From: CAYLKS01 sp964384205 [NCBI: uncultured bacterium]
Lineage (GTDB): Bacteria; JAGOEH01
Assembly: GCA_964384205.1 (NCBI GenBank)
Contig: CAYLKS010000088.1
Span: 1-9,398, forward strand
Direction: 5' to 3'
Length of the DNA: 9,398 bases
In this document: positions 1 to 6,376 of the stretch, in pieces
How the letters are laid out: the number at the start of each line of letters is the position of its first letter
How positions within the stretch are numbered: the first letter of the stretch is position 1
The notes under the pieces: model-generated
What the model was told of the DNA's origin: nothing
The model's database searches: none
What the model saw: only the letters and a program-made list of their open reading frames with translations
Translations under genes and position numbers: made by a program

Positions 1-102
1 ATATTAGATTTCAGACCAATAATCATAGATAATGAACTTGACAAATACTTTAATTTTTGATATGATTTGCTTAAAGGGGATACCTTCTCTCTTATATTCC
101 CA
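1..102 (+). repeat. Interspersed ~102 bp repeat, copy 1 (left edge)
   Basis: This stretch matches the reverse complement of 9295-9396 along its whole length without gaps, with about 10 differences in 102 bases (my hand count). It also overlaps a tandem second copy starting near 100. Landmarks in order are an AATAATC(A/G)TAGATAATG block, TTGACA (38-43), TATGAT (61-66), AAAGGGGATACC (73-84) and a terminal TTCCCA (97-102). The first 66 bases differ from the inverted copy at only 3 positions and the last 36 at about 7. Frame 1 is open from the window edge to a TGA at 58-60 and could be the C-terminal end of a gene lying outside the window. The repeat continues to base 1, so its true left end is not visible. 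Its identity is unknown to me: an insertion-sequence end or a dispersed promoter-like repeat are both possible. Confidence 0.85.
38..66 (+). promoter_or_regulatory. Consensus sigma70-like promoter inside repeat copy 1
   Basis: TTGACA at 38-43 and TATGAT at 61-66 are separated by exactly 17 bases; the -35 box is perfect and the -10 box differs from TATAAT at one position. Transcription would start near A73, at the conserved AAAGGGGATACC block, and would read rightwards through copy 2 towards the symporter gene. The same element is retained in the inverted copy at the other end. Caution: if the open frame ending at 60 is a real coding end, TTGACA falls in Leu-Asp-Lys codons and the resemblance could be coincidental. 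Confidence 0.5.
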
Positions 103-179
103 ATAATCGTAGATAATGGACTTGACAAATACTTCAATTTAATTTATCTAAAGGGGATACCTTGTCTATTATATTCCCA
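100..179 (+). repeat. Interspersed repeat, copy 2 (tandem, 7 bp deletion)
   Basis: This copy follows copy 1 head to tail: the CCAATAAT block recurs at 100 after the one at 16, a period of 84 bp. It shares the downstream block of the inverted right-hand copy almost exactly (two clear differences from the AAAGGGG block at 150 to TTCCCA at 174-179) but lacks about 7 bases just upstream of the TTTATCTAAAGGGG segment. The deletion removes the TATGAT box and also the TGA stop seen in the other copies, so the frame there runs on. It lacks the ~15 bp 5' segment present in copies 1 and 3. The junction with copy 1 lies at a shared CCA, as expected from unequal recombination. Confidence 0.8.
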
Positions 180-199
180 CATAAAAATTTTTTAACATA

Positions 200-228
200 T
201 TGACATTGTATTTTTAAAGTATTATATT
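200..228 (+). promoter_or_regulatory. Promoter of the operon
   Basis: TTGACA at 200-205, a 17-base spacer, and TATATT at 223-228 (5 of 6 matches to TATAAT). A start site near 235 would leave a leader of only about 20 nt before the symporter ATG at 254, just enough for the AGGAGG at 241-246. This lies outside the repeats, immediately after copy 2, and is the best candidate for transcription of all six genes. No operator palindrome or riboswitch fits between it and the gene. Confidence 0.7.
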
Positions 229-240
229 TTGATATTTGGA

Positions 241-246
241 AGGAGG
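241..246 (+). promoter_or_regulatory. Strong ribosome binding site of the symporter gene
   Basis: AGGAGG lies 7 bases before the ATG at 254. It decides the start: another ATG at 250 is only 3 bases from the site and opens a frame that stops after five codons (TGA at 265). Confidence 0.85.
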
Positions 247-253
247 ATAATGT

Positions 254-2062
254 ATGAGTTGGTTTGATTTTTTAATTATTGTTTTGTATTTAATAAGTAT
301 AGTGTTGGTTGGTTTGTATTTTCAAAAAAAGGCATCAGAAGGAATTGATAATTATTTTTTAGGGGGGAGAACAATCCCCTGGTGGGTACTTGGCTCATCA
401 GGTATGGCATCTAATTTTGATGCAACAGGTACTATGATTAATACTGCGCTGGTATTTGCGATTGGAGCTTCTGGTTTTTTTATAGAGATTCGAGGAGGGG
501 TTACATTAATAATGGCATTTTTGCTTGCTTTTATGGGTAAATGGAATAGAAGGGCAAGAGTTATGACTATTGCTGAGTGGATGAAATTTAGATTTGGTGA
601 TGGCCCGGATGGGCAATTTGCAAGAATTATAGGAGCTATTTCTCAGATTATATTTACTATTGCTATGGTTACATATTTTACAGTAGGAGCTGGTAAATTT
701 GTGGCAGAATTTTTAGGCATCCCTCCTATGTTCGGATTGGAGCCAAGATTCATAGCAGCATTGATTTTAATTATTTTATCTACTATATACACTGTGGCTT
801 CTGGTTTATATGGTGTTGTATGGACAGATGTATTTCAAAGTTTTTTTGTATTTTTTACATTAATAACTATAAGTATCATTGCTTTTGTAAAGTATCCTTT
901 ACCAGATATTTTTAATGTATCTTATCCTTTAAGAGATGGTACTTTTCAGATTGTACAGACAACAAAAGAAGCATGGACAAGTTTGATTCCATCATGGAAA
1001 TTATCATTCCCATCAAATTCAGATTATTCAATTTTTAACTTATTTGGTATAGCTATTATTTTTTATTTAATAAAAGTATTTTTTGAAGGAAGTGGTGGCA
1101 CTGGCGGCTATATGATTCAAAGGTATTTTGCAGCAAAAGATGATAGAGATGCTGGTTTATTATCTGCTTTCTGGACATTTCTTTTGTCTTTTAGATGGCT
1201 ATTTATTGCAGCTGTTGCAATGATGGGAATTGCTTTTTTTAATGGACCTCTTCATACAGGGGATGCAGTTGATCCGGAAAGAATATTACCTCTGGTTATA
1301 ACTCATATGGTTCCTGTGGGATTAAAAGGAATTTTGGTAGCAGGTTTGATGGCAGCAGCTATGTCAACATTTGATTCCACTATTAATGCAGGAGCTGCTT
1401 ATTGGGTAAAAGATATTTATCAAGCTTATATAAATCCTAATGCATCTGAAAAGACTCTTTTGATTCATAGTCGTGTGGCTTCAATTCTTATTGTATTAAC
1501 AGGTCTATTCTTCAGTTTAGCTATTAGAAATATAAATGAAATCTGGGGATGGATTACAATGGCATTAGGTTCTGGATTGTTAATTCCATTTTTAACAAGA
1601 TGGTATTGGTGGCGGCTTAATGGATATGGCTTTTCTATTGCGGTTTTAGTTGGTATGATAGCAGCTATAATTCAAAAAATTTTAATGCCAAATGCTCCAG
1701 AATATATATCTTTTTTTATAATAAATTCAATAACTTTTATGACAATGGTTATAGCAACATATGTTACAAAGCCTACAGATGATAAAACTTTGCAGAATTT
1801 TTATAATGTCACAAAACCATTTGGTTTTTGGGGTAAATTTGCACAGAGTTTACCAGAAGATGAGAGAAAGGCTTTAAGAGAAGAACATAGATTAGATATC
1901 ATATCATTATTTGCCGCAATACCATGGCAACTTTCTTTATTTATGACTTTGATGGCTCTTATTATGAGAACATGGGGACAATTTTTTGTGTTATTATCTA
2001 CAACAATAGTTTTTTCTGTAATTTTGTATTTCGTGTGGTTTAAAAGGTTGAAAAGCAACTAA
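254..2062 (+). CDS. Sodium:solute symporter, SSS family
   Basis: Integral inner-membrane protein of 602 residues, predicted to import a small organic solute with Na+. It begins with a hydrophobic helix (about residues 5-22) and has roughly 13-15 membrane segments by eye, with two extra helices at the C-terminus (about 550-596). Family marks: the LGGR segment at 36-39, ASGLYGVVWTD..Q at 182-195, and AAAMSTFDS at 367-375, whose Ser371-Thr372 fit the Na2 sodium-site serine/threonine pair of PutP and vSGLT. A charged loop around 507-548 faces the cytoplasm. Residues 50-60 (MASNFDATGTM) replace the more usual Ser-Gly-rich helix 1, so the substrate cannot be read off. It is the first gene of the operon, 20 nt before etfB; with the flavin dehydrogenase downstream, a 2-hydroxyacid such as lactate or glycolate is an inferred substrate. 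Family certain, substrate not. Confidence 0.93.
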   Translation: MSWFDFLIIVLYLISIVLVGLYFQKKASEGIDNYFLGGRTIPWWVLGSSGMASNFDATGTMINTALVFAIGASGFFIEIRGGVTLIMAFLLAFMGKWNRRARVMTIAEWMKFRFGDGPDGQFARIIGAISQIIFTIAMVTYFTVGAGKFVAEFLGIPPMFGLEPRFIAALILIILSTIYTVASGLYGVVWTDVFQSFFVFFTLITISIIAFVKYPLPDIFNVSYPLRDGTFQIVQTTKEAWTSLIPSWKLSFPSNSDYSIFNLFGIAIIFYLIKVFFEGSGGTGGYMIQRYFAAKDDRDAGLLSAFWTFLLSFRWLFIAAVAMMGIAFFNGPLHTGDAVDPERILPLVITHMVPVGLKGILVAGLMAAAMSTFDSTINAGAAYWVKDIYQAYINPNASEKTLLIHSRVASILIVLTGLFFSLAIRNINEIWGWITMALGSGLLIPFLTRWYWWRLNGYGFSIAVLVGMIAAIIQKILMPNAPEYISFFIINSITFMTMVIATYVTKPTDDKTLQNFYNVTKPFGFWGKFAQSLPEDERKALREEHRLDIISLFAAIPWQLSLFMTLMALIMRTWGQFFVLLSTTIVFSVILYFVWFKRLKSN

Positions 2063-2082
2063 AAATTAGAGGGAGTCAATGA

Positions 2083-2880
2083 ATGAGAATTGTTGTACCA
2101 ATTAAGCAGGTTCCGGAAACAAGTAATGTAAAGATGGATGAAAAGACCGGAACAATGGTTCGTGAAGGAGTGGAAAGTATTATAAACCCACTCGATCTTT
2201 ATGCTATTGAAGAAGCAATCTTATTAAAACAACAACTTGGAGGAGAGGTTATTGTAATTTCTATGGGACCGCCTAAGGCAATAGAGGCTATTAAAGAAGC
2301 TATTGCTATGGGATGCGATGGTGGATATCTAATCAGTGATAGGAAATTTGCAGGTTCTGATACATGGGCCACATCTAAAATCCTTTCCTCATTTATTAAG
2401 AAAAAATTGGAATTTGATATTGTTATTGCAGGAGAACGTGCTACTGATGGAGATACAGGCCAGGTGGGACCAGGTATTGCATCTTTTTTGGATATTCCTG
2501 CTTTAACTTACGTCGCTTCTATTGACGTTGAAAATGAAAATACTTTTGTTGTAAAACGTTTGGTAGAGAATGGGTATGAGTTTTATAAAGTAAAAGCTCC
2601 TGTTCTTTTTACAGTAGTCAAAGAGATAGCAGATCCAAGATTGCCTACTTTTAGAGGTAAAATAAAAGCTAAAAAAACAGAAGTTCCTGTAATTAGTAAT
2701 GAATTTTTGAATTTAACAGATGATGAAATTGGCCTTAAAGGTTCTCCCACAAGAGTGGTTAAGATTTTTAAACCAAAAGTTTCTCGGGAAGGTGAGAAAT
2801 TTATTGTAAAAAGTGATAGGGATATACCTGTTGCAGTTGATAAGATTGTTGATTATCTGAAAGAGAACAACTTTATATAA
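2083..2880 (+). CDS. etfB: Electron transfer flavoprotein subunit beta
   Basis: Small subunit (265 aa) of the cytoplasmic EtfAB heterodimer, which takes electrons from flavin dehydrogenases. The start MRIVVPIKQVPET is characteristic, and AGAGGGAG at 2068-2075 lies 7 nt before the ATG at 2083; an ATG at 2079 is in another frame. Further marks: INPLD (34-38), the nucleotide-binding segment ATDGDTGQVGP (120-130), the EtfB signature VKRLVENGYE...P (157-173), and GSPTRV (220-225). The DGDT.QVGP form is, to my knowledge, the type common in EtfB of anaerobes, including flavin-bifurcating systems, and differs from the mitochondrial type; that makes a second redox-active FAD plausible but does not prove it. 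Order EtfB-EtfA-FAD dehydrogenase matches the LctBCD layout. Length is normal and nothing appears truncated. Confidence 0.96.
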   Translation: MRIVVPIKQVPETSNVKMDEKTGTMVREGVESIINPLDLYAIEEAILLKQQLGGEVIVISMGPPKAIEAIKEAIAMGCDGGYLISDRKFAGSDTWATSKILSSFIKKKLEFDIVIAGERATDGDTGQVGPGIASFLDIPALTYVASIDVENENTFVVKRLVENGYEFYKVKAPVLFTVVKEIADPRLPTFRGKIKAKKTEVPVISNEFLNLTDDEIGLKGSPTRVVKIFKPKVSREGEKFIVKSDRDIPVAVDKIVDYLKENNFI

Positions 2881-2895
2881 ATAGGAGCTTTTACT

Positions 2896-3897
2896 ATGGA
2901 AAATAAAATTTGGATTTTAGCAGAAGTTTTTGAAGATAAATTAAGTAATGTTTCCTTTGAATTATTGGCAAGAGCGCATAACCTAAAAAATAAGTTACAA
3001 GATTCTGAAATTGTTAGTATTGTTTTATATAATGATTTATCTGAAGATGAGTTGGCTAAATTGTTTCATTATGGGTCTGATAAAATAATTTTCTTAAAGC
3101 ATAATAAACTAAAAAATTTTATAGTAGATGATTATACAAGGGTTTTAGTAAATTTAATAAATAGAGAAAAGCCAGCTATACTTTTAGGCGCAGCAACAAC
3201 TTTCGGTAGAACTATATTGCCTTATGTTGCAACCAAAGTTTATGCAGGTTTAACAGCTGATTGTACAATTCTTGATATAGAGGAAGAAACAGGTAATTTA
3301 TTGCAGACAAGACCCGCTATAGGCGGCAATATATTAGCAACTATTAAAACTCCTATTGCAAGGCCTCAAATGGCAACAATAAGGCCACATTCTACAAAAC
3401 CATTAAAACCTGACACTAAAAAACAAGGTGAACTGATTATAGAAAATGTAAAAGATGATTTTTTTAAATCATCAATTGAATTTATAAAATTTGAAAAAGA
3501 AGAAGGTGATGAAAAATCAATTACTGATTCAAGGATAGTAGTTGCAGGTGGTAAGGGGTTTGCAAAGGCAGAAAATTTTAAGTATTTACATCAGTTAGCA
3601 AAAATACTTGATGCTGGTATTGGTGCATCTCGTGAAGCAGTTGATAGAGGCTGGATTTCATATCCCCATCAAGTTGGCTTAAGTGGCAAAACAATTACTC
3701 CTGATTTATATATAGCTATTGGCATATCTGGTGCTATACAGCATCTTGCAGGTATGCAAACATCAAAACATATAATTGCAATTAATAATGATCCTGATGC
3801 TCAGATTTTTAAATTAGCAGATCTTGCTATTGTTGGCAATCTTTTTGATATTTTGCCAGAATTGATTAATAAGTTAAGTGAATTAAAAGGAGAGTAA
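2896..3897 (+). CDS. etfA: Electron transfer flavoprotein subunit alpha
   Basis: FAD-binding subunit (333 aa) of EtfAB. The N-terminal domain (about 1-190) carries GLTADCT (118-124) and QTRPAIGGNILA (137-148). The C-terminal FAD domain begins at IVVAGGKGF (214-222), followed by GASREAVDRGW (243-253), HQVGLSGKTITPDLY (258-272), and a full match to the EtfA signature LYIAIGISGAIQH..G......I.AIN (271-297), ending in ADLAIVGN (308-315). AGGAG at 2883-2887 sits 8 nt before the ATG, and the gene starts 15 nt after etfB. There is no N-terminal ferredoxin-like domain, unlike the longer EtfA subunits of some acetogen lactate dehydrogenase complexes, so iron-sulfur centres are not expected in this subunit. 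It should form a dimer with the product of the preceding gene and accept or donate electrons to the FAD enzyme encoded next. Confidence 0.96.
   Translation: MENKIWILAEVFEDKLSNVSFELLARAHNLKNKLQDSEIVSIVLYNDLSEDELAKLFHYGSDKIIFLKHNKLKNFIVDDYTRVLVNLINREKPAILLGAATTFGRTILPYVATKVYAGLTADCTILDIEEETGNLLQTRPAIGGNILATIKTPIARPQMATIRPHSTKPLKPDTKKQGELIIENVKDDFFKSSIEFIKFEKEEGDEKSITDSRIVVAGGKGFAKAENFKYLHQLAKILDAGIGASREAVDRGWISYPHQVGLSGKTITPDLYIAIGISGAIQHLAGMQTSKHIIAINNDPDAQIFKLADLAIVGNLFDILPELINKLSELKGE
3888..3892 (+). promoter_or_regulatory. Ribosome binding site fixing a GTG start
   Basis: AGGAG inside the last codons of etfA lies 7 nt before GTG at 3900. The TTG at 3898 is followed at once by TGA, and no ATG in frame is nearby, so GTG is the start of the dehydrogenase gene. 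Confidence 0.75.
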
Positions 3898-3899
3898 TT

Positions 3900-5315
3900 G
3901 TGAATTATAATAAAATTAATGATAAAATTATTAAAGAATTAATTGCTATTCTTGGACAAAGAAATGTAATTTACAATGATAAGGAGAAGCTTGAACCATA
4001 TAGCCATGATGAGGTTTCTGAAAAGCAATATCAAGCTTTTCCTGATGTTGTTGTAAAACCTGAAACAACTGAGCAGGTTTCCAAAATAATGAAGTTAGCT
4101 TATGAAAATAATATTCCTGTTACTCCAAGAGGTGCTGGTTCAGGGCTTTCTGGTGGGGCTGTCCCTGTTTATGGTGGCATTGTATTATCTGTTGAAAAAA
4201 TGAATAAAATTTTAGAAATAGACAAAGAAAATTTAACTATAACAGTTGAACCTGGTGTTGTTACTAATGATATTAATGTTAAATTAAAAGATGATAATCT
4301 TTTCTATGCAGGTTATCCTATGAGTCTTGAAACTTGCTATATTGGCGGTAATGTTGCAGAAAATGCAGGTGGTGGCAAAGCTATAAAATATGGTGTGACA
4401 AGTAGATATGTTATTGGTCTTGAATGTGTTTTGCCAGATGGAAGTATTTTAAATTTAGGTGGCAAAAGAGTAAAAGATGTTACAGGTTATGACTTAATTC
4501 ATTTACTTGTTGGTAGTGAGGGGACATTAGCAATCTTTACTAAAATCATATTGAAATTGTTACCACTTCCAAAAGCCTCTGCTGATCTTTTGGTCTTATT
4601 TCCTGATACAAAGAGCGCTATAGGCATGGTACCTAAAATTATGACAATGTCCGGAATTATTCCTACAGCTGTAGAATATATGGATAAAAAATCATTTCAA
4701 ACAGCATGTGATTATTTAAATGAAAATATTGATTATCAGGATGCTAATGCAATGCTTTTGATAACTGTTGATGGTTATGATAGAGAACAGGTTGAAAAAG
4801 ATTATGAGAAAATTGGATTTTTATGTGAAGAAAATGGTGCACTTGAGATTTTTGTTGCTGATAATGCTACAACATCTGCCAGAGTTTGGAATATTAGAAA
4901 AAATATAGCTGAGGCATTCAAGGTTTATCATGAACATCAAAGTGCTGAGGATATTGTTGTTCCCTATGCAAATATTCCAAATTTAATTCCAGAAATTGTT
5001 AAAATTGCCGATGAATATAATGTGGAAATACCTTGTTTTGGCCATGCTGGTGATGGAAATATTCATGCTACAGTTTTAAAAACGGATAAGGTGAAAGAGA
5101 AAGAATGGCCTGAGGTTTTAGAAAAAGTATTGACAAATGTTTATAAGAAAACTGTTGAATTAGGTGGTACAATTTCAGGTGAACATGGTATTGGTAGCAA
5201 AAGGAGAAAATATATTAAATTAGCACTTTCTGAGGCTGAAATTGAAATTATGAAAAAAATTAAGAATGCCTTTGATCCTAAGCATATTTTAAATCCGGGG
5301 AAAATTTTTGAATGA
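3900..5315 (+). CDS. glcD: FAD-linked 2-hydroxyacid dehydrogenase, GlcD/LctD type
   Basis: Flavoprotein of 471 aa, the usual length for GlcD-like glycolate or D-lactate dehydrogenases. The N-terminal FAD domain of the VAO/PCMH fold has TPRGAGSGLSGGAVP (75-89), GGNVAENAGGGKAIKYGVT (149-167) and DVTGYDLIHLLVGSEGTLA (193-211). The C-terminal FAD-oxidase domain has VEYMD (258-262), the metal/substrate-binding FGHAGDGNIH (380-389), SGEHGIG (426-432) and the closing FDPKHILNPGK (458-468). Adjacent etfBA strongly suggest EtfAB is its electron partner, as in the Acetobacterium-type lactate dehydrogenase complex. No membrane helix or iron-sulfur motif is present, and GlcE/GlcF subunits are absent. Lactate, glycolate or 2-hydroxyglutarate cannot be told apart by eye. 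It starts with GTG 2 nt after etfA and overlaps ddl by ATGA. The symbol reflects the family, not a proven substrate. Confidence 0.92.
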   Translation: MNYNKINDKIIKELIAILGQRNVIYNDKEKLEPYSHDEVSEKQYQAFPDVVVKPETTEQVSKIMKLAYENNIPVTPRGAGSGLSGGAVPVYGGIVLSVEKMNKILEIDKENLTITVEPGVVTNDINVKLKDDNLFYAGYPMSLETCYIGGNVAENAGGGKAIKYGVTSRYVIGLECVLPDGSILNLGGKRVKDVTGYDLIHLLVGSEGTLAIFTKIILKLLPLPKASADLLVLFPDTKSAIGMVPKIMTMSGIIPTAVEYMDKKSFQTACDYLNENIDYQDANAMLLITVDGYDREQVEKDYEKIGFLCEENGALEIFVADNATTSARVWNIRKNIAEAFKVYHEHQSAEDIVVPYANIPNLIPEIVKIADEYNVEIPCFGHAGDGNIHATVLKTDKVKEKEWPEVLEKVLTNVYKKTVELGGTISGEHGIGSKRRKYIKLALSEAEIEIMKKIKNAFDPKHILNPGKIFE

Positions 5316-6376
5316 AAAAAAATTTATTATTACTATTTGGTGGTAAATCGTTAGAACATAGTATTAGTATAATTTCAGCTAAAAATATCTATTCTGTTTT
5401 AAATTTTTCAAAATATAATATTTTTCTTGTAGGAATTGCAAAAAATGGTAAATGGTATTTTATTAATAATGAGGTTTTTGAAAATTTATCTCTTGATCCT
5501 AATGATGTAGAAGTTCCAAAATTAGAAAAAAATCTTGTTTTTTTGGTCCCTGATTCTGATGGTAATAAATTATTTTTCTTGAATCAAAATAAAAAAATAG
5601 CTATAGATGTTGTTTTCCCAATATTGCATGGTACAAATGGCGAAGATGGCGCAATTCAAGGATTATTGCAGACTCTTGATATCCCTTATGTTGGAAATAA
5701 TGTTTTAAGTTCTGCAATTTGTATGGATAAGGATATTACTAAACGCTTGTTGCAGTTAAATGATATACCTGTTATTCCGTATAAATTTTTTTATAGAAAA
5801 AGTTTTATACCTAAATTTAAGATTTTACAAAAAGAATTGGATTCGACGAATTTATTTATAAAATGTGCTCATCAAGGTTCTTCTTATGGTGTTTATAAAG
5901 CACATTCAGAGGATGAATTTATTGAGTACATAGAAAAAGCATTTGAAATTGATGATAAAATTCTTGTAGAAAAAGCATTAGATTCTCCAAGAGAAATTGA
6001 AATTTCTTTTGTAAATGATAAAAATGAGGCTATAGTTTCCCTTCCAGGGGAAATTAGGCCTCGCCATGAGTTTTATGATTTTGAAGCAAAATACACAGAT
6101 GAGAATGGGGCAGAACTTATTTATCCGGCTGATCTGGATACTTATAAAGTGGTAGCTGTTCAAACTATAACAAGGAAAGTTATAGAAACACTGGAACTTA
6201 AAAGTTATAGCAGGATAGATATGTTTATTGATAATAATGGTAAAATCTATGTAAATGAGGTTAATACCATCCCAGGATTTACTAAGATAAGTATGTTTCC
6301 TAAGTTAATGGGGATATCGGGATATTCCTATAAAGATTTAGTAGAACTTTTAATTACTGAATCTCTAAGATTATGA
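5312..6376 (+). CDS. ddl: D-alanine--D-alanine ligase
   Basis: Cytoplasmic ATP-grasp ligase (354 aa) making the D-Ala-D-Ala dipeptide for peptidoglycan. N-terminal GGKSLEHSISIISA (10-23) has catalytic Glu15; HGTNGEDGAIQG (106-117), MDK (138-140), Lys184 with GSSYGV (189-194), the omega loop FYDFEAKY (254-261), and RIDMFID...YVNEVNTIPGFT (301-324) with Arg301, Asp303, Glu316 and Asn318 complete the active site. Tyr261 corresponds to E. coli DdlB Tyr216, whose change to Phe marks D-Ala-D-Lac ligases, so D-Ala-D-Ala is predicted. Two small oddities: Phe257 replaces the usual Tyr (Tyr212 of DdlB), and the usual Lys-Pro before the GSS loop is Lys184-Cys185. The ATG overlaps the previous TGA (ATGA); only a weak GGGGAAAA at 5297-5304 precedes it, so translational coupling is likely. 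Its place among catabolic genes is unusual. Confidence 0.95.
   Translation: MKKNLLLLFGGKSLEHSISIISAKNIYSVLNFSKYNIFLVGIAKNGKWYFINNEVFENLSLDPNDVEVPKLEKNLVFLVPDSDGNKLFFLNQNKKIAIDVVFPILHGTNGEDGAIQGLLQTLDIPYVGNNVLSSAICMDKDITKRLLQLNDIPVIPYKFFYRKSFIPKFKILQKELDSTNLFIKCAHQGSSYGVYKAHSEDEFIEYIEKAFEIDDKILVEKALDSPREIEISFVNDKNEAIVSLPGEIRPRHEFYDFEAKYTDENGAELIYPADLDTYKVVAVQTITRKVIETLELKSYSRIDMFIDNNGKIYVNEVNTIPGFTKISMFPKLMGISGYSYKDLVELLITESLRL

Noticed and set aside
1-179. CRISPR array at the left edge
   Set aside because: The units are ~84 bp, contiguous and without variable spacers; only two copies are in tandem and no cas gene is present.
1801-2058. Minus-strand 85-codon open frame within the symporter gene
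   Set aside because: It lies wholly opposite a well-supported membrane protein, has no recognisable motif, and no ribosome site was identified; the same applies to the short frames within ddl and the sensor gene.
2896-3100. N-terminal ferredoxin-like domain in EtfA, as in some acetogen LctC proteins
   Set aside because: The protein begins directly with the Etf domain and its N-terminal region contains no CxxCxxC cluster.
5312-6376. Ddl as a D-Ala-D-lactate ligase, suggested by Phe in the omega loop and a possible lactate enzyme next door
   Set aside because: The specificity residue, equivalent to DdlB Tyr216, is the last Tyr of FYDFEAKY (Tyr261) and is retained; the Phe is at the Tyr212 position.
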